Source: Caulobacter endophyticus
Lineage (GTDB): Bacteria; Pseudomonadota; Alphaproteobacteria; Caulobacterales; Caulobacteraceae
DNA: 64,000 nucleotides
Assembly (NCBI RefSeq): GCF_029543245.1
Contig: NZ_JARQWV010000004.1
Span: 124,001-188,000 of the forward strand
Reading direction: 5' to 3'
A model generated the notes under the pieces. That model was not told where the DNA came from. It saw only the letters and a list, made by a program, of their open reading frames with translations, and made no database searches. Below, piece by piece: positions 57,988 through 64,000 of the stretch (its first letter is position 1; each line of letters opens with the position of its first letter). Both the position numbers and the translations under genes were made by a program.

Positions 57988-59067
57988 TCAGGCGCTGGGG
58001 CGCAGCCGGACCAGCTCGGCCTGCAGGGCGGCGATGAAGTCGGCGTTGGACGCGCCGGCGTCGAGCGCCAGCTCCAGCACCGCCTTGCCTGGCCCCTTCG
58101 GCTTGACGGTGAACAAGGTCACCGCCCCGTGCTTGACGACCCGGGTCTCCCCCGAGGCCGTGGGCGCCTCGGTCTTGCCCAGGCCAGCATTGCGCAAGGT
58201 CGCGACCACCTTGGCCGGCTCGATATAGGGCAGGCCGGCCGCGCGCCGCCCGGCCTGCTCGTCGGCGAGCTTCCCGGCCGCGGCGATCACCCGGCCCCGT
58301 TCGGGGTTCTGGGCCAGGACGGGCTTGAGGTCGCGGGCGTGCTTTTCCAGGACCTGCAGGTGGTCGCCGAAGGCCCCGACGACCTCGACCGGCAGCCGTC
58401 CCAGATCCAGGAAGCGCGACAGCCACGCCTTGGGGCGCTCCAGGCGCTCGGCCATGCGCGAGGCCACGCCGCCGTAGTAGAGGTCGATGGCGCTCAGATA
58501 GTCGACGGCCCGCTCGTAGTCGGAAAGATCCTTGCGGGCGCGGTTTTCGATGTCGGCCAGGCGGAAGGCCTGCTCGTCGGAGAGCTCGCGCTCCTCGATG
58601 AGATACTTGATCTCGCGATGCTCGACCGCCCGCAGATAGCTGACCGCCCAGTGGCGGCGGGCCCCGGCGATGACCTCGTAGTCGAAGTTGGGATCGTCGG
58701 CGACCCGCCGAACGATGGCCGGGAACTCCTGCTTGCCCTGGGCCCGCAGGCCCTCCAGCAGCTCGGCGGTGTTCTCGGGGCTCAGCAGTCCGTAGTTGCG
58801 GTTATGGCGCGCCCACATCCGGCAGCGGGCCGGATCGACCAGCCGCAGGGTCTTTTCCTTGAGGTCGCCCGAGGCCAGGCGGGACAGGCCCGCCATGCGG
58901 TCGTTGAGGCGCGGCGGTATGGTCGCGGCCGGCGCAGAGGCCGGCGCGGCCCGCGCGACCTCGGCCGCCGGCGCGCTGGCTCTCGGGGGATTGGTGACCG
59001 CCGCCGGCGGCGTGTCGCCGACCAGGCTGGCCAGGATGTTGCGGTTCTTGCCCGTGGTGGACGCCAT
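57988..59067 (-). CDS. parB: ParB-family partition protein
   Basis: The 359-residue protein has the ParB N-terminal CTP-binding domain (YEVIAGARRHWAVSYLRA with the GxRR motif near residue 133, and FRLADIENRARKDLSDYERA near 168). A helix-turn-helix region for parS follows (VASRMAERLERPKAWLSRFLDLGRL) and a C-terminal dimer domain. It should bind the GTTGCCAC.TGGCAAC palindromes flanking the rep-par region. It is 16 bp downstream of parA, in one operon. Confidence 0.94.
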   Translation of the reverse strand: MASTTGKNRNILASLVGDTPPAAVTNPPRASAPAAEVARAAPASAPAATIPPRLNDRMAGLSRLASGDLKEKTLRLVDPARCRMWARHNRNYGLLSPENTAELLEGLRAQGKQEFPAIVRRVADDPNFDYEVIAGARRHWAVSYLRAVEHREIKYLIEERELSDEQAFRLADIENRARKDLSDYERAVDYLSAIDLYYGGVASRMAERLERPKAWLSRFLDLGRLPVEVVGAFGDHLQVLEKHARDLKPVLAQNPERGRVIAAAGKLADEQAGRRAAGLPYIEPAKVVATLRNAGLGKTEAPTASGETRVVKHGAVTLFTVKPKGPGKAVLELALDAGASNADFIAALQAELVRLRPSA

Positions 59068-59083
59068 CGTCCCCTCCCCTTTC

Positions 59084-60289
59084 CTAGCCCACGCCCAGTC
59101 GCCGCAGCTCGGCGCGATGGCTCGGCCAGGCCTTGCGGATCAGGATCTCGATCTCGCTGTTGAGGCGATCGAGGTTGTTGCGGCAGCGCTCGTGGACGCG
59201 GCCGCCGCTGGCGACCTCGTAGACCGTGCGCAGCTGGACGTTGGCGTTGTCGATCTCGGCCGAGTCCAGCAGCGAGTTGGTCAGCATGTCCGAACCGAAC
59301 ACCGCCGCCATCATCTCGCGGATCTGGATGTGGGCGCTCTTGCCTTCGTCGACCTTGGTGGCCACGACGCGCAGGAACTCAAAGCCGTTCTTGTTCAGGC
59401 CGTATTGGTCAAGGACCTGGACGGTGTCGACGATCATGCGCAGGAAGTGGGCGGTCGAGGCGAAGTCGACGGTGGACGGCGGCGTCGGGATCAGCAGGGC
59501 GTTGGCCGCGCGCAGCACCGCCAGCGAGATCATGCCCAGGGCCGGCGGCGGATCGAGCAGCACGACGTCATACCGGTCGGCAATACCGGCAATACCATCG
59601 CGCAGCCGGTCGAGCAGTTCGGGCCGGCCCTTCATGCGGGCGGCGGCCTCGTATTCGGCCTGGTAGAGCCCGAGATTGGCCGGGATCAGGTCAATGCCGG
59701 CCCAGGCCGTCGGCCGGATGGCGTAGTCGAGAGTGGGCGCCCCGCCATGCTCGAAGAACGGCAGCAGGGTGTCGTCGTCGTCGATGTCGATGTCGGGATT
59801 GAACCCGAACACCGTCGTCGACGAGGCCTGGCTGTCGCAGTCGATAATCGCGACCCGATAACCCTTTAGGGCCAGATATTGAGCGATGTGGCAGGTCAGG
59901 GTCGACTTGCCGACCCCGCCCTTGAAGTTCTGCACGGCCAGCACGATCGGCGGATCGCCCTCGGCCCGGCGCGGCCGGGTGCCGAAGAGATCGCGCATGG
60001 CGTTGACCTCGGCCAGGCTGTAGCCCTCGCGGCGACCGGTCTCGGTCATACGCGGCGCGGGCAGCCTGCCCTCGGCCTCGGCCTGGCGTATGGCCTCGGG
60101 GGTCCTACCGACCATCTCGGCGGCCTTGCTGATCGGAAAGCGCGTGTCGACGATCTTCTCGACGCCCGGCGCGAACACCGTCGCCCGCAGGCGGGTGATC
60201 ACGTCGTCGGCCCGATTGGTCAGATTGTTCAGCGCGTCGAGCAGCACCGGTCCGGTGGCTGGCTCGGGCGCCATGGCGATCGCGGTCAT
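59084..60289 (-). CDS. parA: ParA-family partition ATPase with N-terminal DNA-binding domain
   Basis: ATG 60289 follows a G-rich ribosome site; earlier starts would lie inside the operator. The 401-residue type Ia ParA has an N-terminal HTH-like region (FPISKAAEMVGRTPEAIRQA, RREGYSLAEVNAMRDLFG, residues ~51-103). The deviant Walker A NFKGGVGKST is at 121-130, with AIIDCDSQASSTT and VVLLDPPPALG further on. Such ParA proteins move plasmids and repress their own operon; the upstream inverted repeat is the probable operator. Confidence 0.95.
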   Translation of the reverse strand: MTAIAMAPEPATGPVLLDALNNLTNRADDVITRLRATVFAPGVEKIVDTRFPISKAAEMVGRTPEAIRQAEAEGRLPAPRMTETGRREGYSLAEVNAMRDLFGTRPRRAEGDPPIVLAVQNFKGGVGKSTLTCHIAQYLALKGYRVAIIDCDSQASSTTVFGFNPDIDIDDDDTLLPFFEHGGAPTLDYAIRPTAWAGIDLIPANLGLYQAEYEAAARMKGRPELLDRLRDGIAGIADRYDVVLLDPPPALGMISLAVLRAANALLIPTPPSTVDFASTAHFLRMIVDTVQVLDQYGLNKNGFEFLRVVATKVDEGKSAHIQIREMMAAVFGSDMLTNSLLDSAEIDNANVQLRTVYEVASGGRVHERCRNNLDRLNSEIEILIRKAWPSHRAELRRLGVG

Positions 60290-60299
60290 CACCCCCTCC

Positions 60300-60340
60300 A
60301 CTTTGCAAATTTCGACGAGACTAGACGATATTTGCAAAGT
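60300..60340. promoter_or_regulatory. parA operator (11-bp inverted repeat)
   Basis: ACTTTGCAAAT (60300-60310) and ATTTGCAAAGT (60330-60340) are perfect inverted arms around 19 bp, each containing TTTGCAAA. The site is 11 bp upstream of the parA ATG, fitting autorepression by ParA's N-terminal domain. Confidence 0.75.
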
Positions 60341-60533
60341 TGTCGTTGGAGAGCGTAAACAAAACCTTAACCGTCAAGCGTCGCGTCGAGCCCTCCAAGG
60401 CTCGAGGCGCGTCGCGCTCGCAACGACTTCCCTGCCCGCGTTAGAAGAAATCGTTATCGACGAAAGTTAGAAGGGTTAAGCGGTCCGAAACAGCCTCCAA
60501 AGCCTTGTCTGGCAAGGGTTCGCCAAGACGGCC

Positions 60534-60619
60534 GGTCACCGATCCCCCGACACGACGGTCACCGATCCCCCGATGGACCGGTCATCGATCCCCCGAGGAA
60601 AAGGTCACTGATCCCCCGA
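60534..60619 (+). repeat. Four 23-bp-spaced iterons, probable oriV
   Basis: GGTCACCGATCCCCCGA begins at 60534 and 60557, GGTCATCGATCCCCCGA at 60580 and GGTCACTGATCCCCCGA at 60603, exactly 23 bp apart in the same direction. The last covers the repA stop codon. The adjacent AT-richer stretch 60340-60480 could be the unwinding region. Confidence 0.85.
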
Positions 60620-61567
60620 CGGTCGGCGACGACGGTCCAGCATCCCGTCCAGGCTCACCGCCCGCGCGTCCTCGCGGGCCCGGCGCGAATCGGCGGCGGC
60701 CAGGGCGTCGAGCTCGGCCTTGATTCGGGCGCGCTCGGCCGCGTCGCGGCGCACGAAATGGACGGCCGCGGCCCCGTCCCGGGTGGTGGCGTGGGTCAGG
60801 GCGTAGTCGGGCAGGCTGTCGGCGGCGATGATCTTCTTGAGCAGGTAGGTGAACTGCTTGAGCGGTCCTTCGCTGCCGGACTTGTCGTAGAGGACGCTGA
60901 CCCGGCAGGTCCACCCGCCCTCCTGGTCGCCGGCGTGCTTGCGGGCGATGCGGTAGATGGCCCGCTCCAGGCCGCCGGTCAGCAGGAAATAGTCCGGATG
61001 CAGGGTCAGTAGGGCCCGGTCGCGCATCAGCCCCTCATAGACCCAGTTGGACAGGGTCAGGGTCAGGCCGCGCGGCGCGCCGGTGACCGGATCGGACTCC
61101 AGCGTCCACTCGTCCAGCCAGCCGAACTGCGCGCGCTTGTTGCGCTTGGGCGCGCGCAAGCTGGTCTCGATCGTCGTCGACTGCAGCCGCTCCAGGGCCG
61201 CCTGCAGTTCGCGATAGGCCGTGCCGCCGGTGTCGCGGTGGATGGCCTTGAGCAGGTCGTAGGAGGTGGTGTGGATGGTGCGCGGGATGTCGTTGTCGCC
61301 CCGGTCGCGCAGCTTGTTCAGGTGCGAGGTCGCCCAGATCAGGATGTCGGCGTCCCAGATGGTGGCGATGCCGAACTGGGGATTGGCGCTGACCCGGACA
61401 TGGACGTCGCCGTCGGGCGAGACGTACTCGATGGGCTTGAGGCGCTTGCGCTTGCCCAGCGAGAAGAACGGCCGCTCCATCAGCTCGCGCTGGTCCTTCC
61501 AGGCCAGGTCCGCGACCTGGGGGATGAAGAGATCGAACTCTTGATTACGAATCGCGCGCTTGGACAT
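60605..61567 (-). CDS. repA: Plasmid replication initiator RepA (RPA family)
   Basis: The 320-residue protein starts MSKRAIRNQEFDLFIPQVAD. It carries the RPA-family winged-helix segments (RPFFSLGKRKRLKPIEY, FGIATIWDADILIWATSHLN, HTTSYDLLKAIHRDTGGTAY, LDEWTLE, LSNWVYEGLMRDRALLTLHPDYFLL, ERAIYRIARKHAGDQ). It should bind the iterons to open the origin. The last codons (SGDQ-stop) are themselves part of an iteron. Upstream Met codons (61579, 61606) are less likely starts. Confidence 0.94.
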   Translation of the reverse strand: MSKRAIRNQEFDLFIPQVADLAWKDQRELMERPFFSLGKRKRLKPIEYVSPDGDVHVRVSANPQFGIATIWDADILIWATSHLNKLRDRGDNDIPRTIHTTSYDLLKAIHRDTGGTAYRELQAALERLQSTTIETSLRAPKRNKRAQFGWLDEWTLESDPVTGAPRGLTLTLSNWVYEGLMRDRALLTLHPDYFLLTGGLERAIYRIARKHAGDQEGGWTCRVSVLYDKSGSEGPLKQFTYLLKKIIAADSLPDYALTHATTRDGAAAVHFVRRDAAERARIKAELDALAAADSRRAREDARAVSLDGMLDRRRRPSGDQ

Positions 61568-61719
61568 GTCGGGATCCATTGTGCGCCCCCGACCCGGCCG
61601 ACGCAAAAGCCCGCCCAGCCCTCCTCAAAGCCGCCCGCCGCGCTCGCGGCGCCCGCGGCGCCTGCGACGCCGCGGGCCCTTCATCGCTGAAGGACACTCC
61701 CGCGCGCCGCGGCCGGAAA

Positions 61720-61908
61720 GTTGCCACCTGGCAACTCCCGGCCCTGACGGTGGATCAGTGACCGCCGCCGGCCTCGCCCCAACGGCTCGCGCCCGTTCAC
61801 CACGACCGCGGCCGCCACGCCGGGCCCCGCAAGTTGCCACGTGGCAACTCCCCGCCGCCCGAAAGTCGCCACGTGGCTCCGCGCGGCCCTGTCGGTGGAT
61901 CAGTGACC
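61720..61908. repeat. parS-like palindromes and inverted iterons upstream of repA
   Basis: GTTGCCACCTGGCAAC (61720-61735), GTTGCCACGTGGCAAC (61833-61848) and a degenerate third palindrome (GTCGCCACGTGGC, from 61865) are accompanied by CGGTGGATCAGTGACC at 61748-61763 and 61893-61908. The latter is the exact reverse complement of the outermost iteron at 57744. The rep-par module is thus bracketed by similar units in opposite orientation. Confidence 0.8.
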
Positions 61909-61912
61909 GAAC

Positions 61913-61937
61913 GGCCCGCCCCGGATCGGGGCGGGCC
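61913..61937 (-). terminator. Strong hairpin after ssb
   Basis: GGCCCGCCCCG and CGGGGCGGGCC form a perfect 11-bp stem with a GAT loop, 9 bp beyond the ssb stop on the minus strand. No T-run is present. Confidence 0.65.
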
Positions 61938-61945
61938 TGCCGGCC

Positions 61946-62323
61946 TTAGCCGTCCTGGCCAGGCTCAGGCTCGGGGTTGGCCTCGGGGCGATCGAGCGAC
62001 TTCAGCTCATGGTCCGGGCCGGCGACGACGATCTTGGTGAAGTAGTGCTCCTTGCCGTCCTTGTCGGTGTAGCGCTCGTTGCGGATCTCGCCCTCGACAT
62101 AGACCTTGGAGCCCTTGGCCAGAACCCGGCCCTCCAGCCACTTCACCGTGCTGGGGCTCCAGACCTCGACCTGGTGCCAGGTGGTGAAGTCCTGCCGCTC
62201 GCCTTCCTTCTTGCTGTAGCGGCTGGTGGCGACCCGCAGCACCGCATAGGCCTTGCCCTTCTGGGTGGTGCGGATCTCGCTGTCCGCGCCGGTGAAGCCG
62301 ATCAGTTGCGCCTTGTTCAGCAT
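61946..62323 (-). CDS. ssb: Single-stranded DNA-binding protein
   Basis: The 125-residue protein has the SSB OB fold (MLNKAQLIGFTGADSEIRTT, GKAYAVLRVATSRYSKKEGE, TTWHQVEVWSP, KGSKVYVEGEIRNERYTDKD) and a short acidic tail ending PEPEPGQDG that lacks the usual terminal D-D-I-P-F. ATG 62323 has GGAG upstream. Plasmid SSBs coat incoming transfer DNA and dampen the SOS response. Its leader contains back-to-back hairpins. Confidence 0.94.
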   Translation of the reverse strand: MLNKAQLIGFTGADSEIRTTQKGKAYAVLRVATSRYSKKEGERQDFTTWHQVEVWSPSTVKWLEGRVLAKGSKVYVEGEIRNERYTDKDGKEHYFTKIVVAGPDHELKSLDRPEANPEPEPGQDG

Positions 62324-63023
62324 GGTCTTTCTCCGTCTCCCGCCGGGAAGAGCCCCGGCGGTCCGCGGCCTCGCCGCGATCACGGCCCCTGGCTGGGCGG
62401 GGAAGGAGGGACGGGCCCAAGCCCGCGGCGGCTGGACGCCGGCCTGCACGAGAGCGCAGCGCAGGAAGGCCGGAGGCTCCGGCCAGAGCGCCTGGCCGCG
62501 CCAGGTCGGCTTGGACCCGGCCCGCCCCGCCCTAGGGACGACGTGATCGATCGCGGCGCGGTCGCGGCCCGCAGGCTTGCATCCGCCGCAGCGCGAAAGA
62601 CCCGCCGACCCAGGGCGCGCGCGGCTTCACCGCCGCGGGCGGCGAGCCGCTCGCCCGAACGGCAGGGGAGGACGCCACGAGGGTCGCCGCCAGACGCGCC
62701 AGAGGCCGAAAGCAGGCGCGCCCAGGATCCGCCGCCGCCGCCAGCTCGCCGTCGGCGTGCGGCGCGCCAAGCGGCCAGCAGGGCAGGGCGGCCAGGGCCC
62801 GGACCTCTGTCGAGGCGATCCCTCCCAACGCCGCCGACCTGGACGGCGGCCCGCCGCCAGGGTCGTCGCCGGTCCGAACCGAGCGCCGCACGAACGAATC
62901 GCCAACCCCAAGCCGTCGTGGCCGGCAAGGGCGCGGACCCGAGATCTGGATCGCCGTTCCGGGTTCATTCCGCCCCGCCGCGAGGCCAGGCGGCGCGGCG
63001 AGAACCGCCGCGCCGAAGGCGGG
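62324..63023. other. Long ssb leader region with hairpins, no gene
   Basis: Seven hundred bases lacking a credible gene; all frames are compositional. Two neighbouring hairpins, GGCCGGAG/CTCCGGCC (62468-62484) and CCTGGC/GCCAGG (62491-62505), lie about 145-180 bp upstream of ssb. Confidence 0.5.
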
Positions 63024-63953
63024 CTACCTCGCCGGGCGGATCGGCACGCAGCGGACGCCGCGCTCGGCCGCCTTCTGGGCCAGGTTCAGGGCCGGACCGA
63101 ACGGCCGCTCGGCAGCCCTCGGACCTGGCTGCAGGCTCGCCGCCAGGGTCAGGACGCAGACCGGCTCCAGGTCCAGCAGCGCGTCATTGGCCTTGAACAG
63201 GGCCGCGCGGCCCGCGCCGTCGAAGTCGGGCCTGGCCAGGACGAGCTTGACGCGCTTCTGCCTGGCCCAGCTGATGGCGAGCTTCTCGCCGCCTCGGGCC
63301 CCGCAGGTGGCCAGGGCCATGTCGGGCCAGGTTTCCAGGGCCCAGTTGAGAGCGTCGAAGATCCGCCCGCCGTCGAGCGGGGTGTCGGCCCCCGGCGCGG
63401 CCCGGAAGGCGACCACGGCGCAGCCTGGATCGACCGCCTGCTGGCGACGGGCCTTCATCGCCCGCACCGCCTCGCGCGCCTCGACCTGGGCGGCGGTGAC
63501 GCGCGAGCCGCGCACGCTGCCGCGCCAGGGCGTCCAGACCTCGCCGGTGGCCGCCCGGTAGGTCTCGGCGGCGGCGTCGCGCACCAGGTCGGCGGCCAGG
63601 ACCGCCACGTCGGCCGCGCGGGTCCGCGCCGTCGCCGCCTGCAGGTCGGTGTCGGCCACCTCCGAGGCGTCGAAGTCGCGCAGCAGGCGGATGATCTCGT
63701 CACGGCCGCGATCGGCCTCGCGGTCGATGCGCTGGGAGGCTGAATGGAAGGCGCCGATCAGGGCCTCGCAGAGCACGCCCTGGAAGTCCTCCAGGGCGGT
63801 CTCGCCGACGAGGTCGAGCAGCTCGGTCATCAGCGCCTGGCCCAGTTGGACGAGGGCCTCCTCGGGCGGATGCGGGCGCGGATCGTCCAGGTCCAGCGCC
63901 TGGGCCTCCAGGGGCGTCAGGCGGCCGGTGAGGGGAGGGGGCTGAAAGGTCAT
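63024..63953 (-). CDS. DUF2493 (SLOG-fold) domain protein
   Basis: The 309-residue protein has an N-terminal helical half (EEALVQLGQALMTELLDLVG, DREADRGRDEIIRLLRDF) and a C-terminal Rossmann-like part typical of DUF2493: GGRIFDALNWALETWPDMAL, ATCGARGGEKLAISWARQKR, FDGAGRAALFKANDALLDLEP. SLOG-type domains bind nucleotides or nucleic-acid-derived ligands, and DUF2493 proteins are frequent plasmid passengers. Role unknown. It probably starts the transcription unit leading to ssb, although the long gap speaks for separate promoters. Confidence 0.82.
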   Translation of the reverse strand: MTFQPPPLTGRLTPLEAQALDLDDPRPHPPEEALVQLGQALMTELLDLVGETALEDFQGVLCEALIGAFHSASQRIDREADRGRDEIIRLLRDFDASEVADTDLQAATARTRAADVAVLAADLVRDAAAETYRAATGEVWTPWRGSVRGSRVTAAQVEAREAVRAMKARRQQAVDPGCAVVAFRAAPGADTPLDGGRIFDALNWALETWPDMALATCGARGGEKLAISWARQKRVKLVLARPDFDGAGRAALFKANDALLDLEPVCVLTLAASLQPGPRAAERPFGPALNLAQKAAERGVRCVPIRPAR

Positions 63954-64000
63954 GGGAAAGCTCCTGTGGGCTTGAGGTCGGAACGAGCCCTTCGGCTCGC

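Noticed and set aside
57766..59163. 465-codon plus-strand frame opposite parB
   Set aside because: Antisense to a clear ParB gene.
62577..63743. Long plus-strand frames opposite the DUF2493 gene and the ssb leader
   Set aside because: Compositional open frames in very GC-rich DNA without start signals.

Overview
The window looks like an alphaproteobacterium of the Caulobacter group. Coding DNA is very GC-rich. There is a long TonB-dependent receptor of the Caulobacter/Xanthomonas carbohydrate type, two SOS boxes have the alphaproteobacterial GTTC-N7-GTTC form, and the imuA-imuB-dnaE2 mutasome layout is typical of this group. No tRNA, rRNA, CRISPR array or complete insertion sequence was seen.

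The left part (1-34300) is accessory metabolism and surface functions. It opens with the 3' part of an autotransporter gene carrying six tandem 261-bp repeats. A patch of small genes of unknown role (5.2-7.1 kb) follows, then a TetR regulator divergent from a quinone-oxidoreductase-like gene with an aldo/keto reductase. From 10.2 to 24.8 kb lies a pectin (rhamnogalacturonan I side chain and backbone) utilisation locus: a TonB-dependent receptor, a FadR-type GntR regulator, a CE12-type acetylesterase, a GH78 rhamnosidase, a GH27 alpha-galactosidase, a GH28 polygalacturonase and a SASA-type esterase. The last four form a tight operon with ATGA overlaps or very short gaps. Next come an S41 peptidase with a membrane AraC-type regulator, a ParDE toxin-antitoxin pair, an HxlR regulator divergent from a zinc-type alcohol dehydrogenase homologue, and a pair of exported proteins of unknown function, one with an internal duplication.

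At 34.3-36.3 kb there is a scar. It holds a transposase remnant, a minus-strand gene without its start and a plus-strand DUF4198 gene without its first half, the two genes abutting near 35.77 kb. To the right (36.3-64 kb) is a plasmid-type backbone. It contains TrbB and TraG (VirB11/VirD4-like), a MobA/MobL relaxase beside a hairpin-rich oriT candidate, a TraF-type peptidase, a cell-wall hydrolase, ParA, ParB, a RepA-type initiator with 23-bp iterons, parS-like palindromes and an SSB. The other mating-pair genes (trbC-trbI) are absent from the window, so the segment is a large plasmid, an integrated plasmid or a decayed integrative element.

Between TraG and the relaxase sits a DNA damage cargo: an SRAP protein, DinB, ImuA (interrupted by an in-frame stop), ImuB, DnaE2, an AlkB-like oxygenase, Ku and an exonuclease III-like enzyme. 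LexA boxes precede dinB and imuA.

The most unusual signal is a pair of ~160-bp multi-hairpin elements (55202-55362 and 56205-56360). Each lies 70-72 bp upstream of a small minus-strand gene in the presumed leading region next to oriT. The two copies share paired base changes that preserve the stems, which suggests a conserved folded leader, possibly a single-stranded-DNA promoter or a structured RNA.
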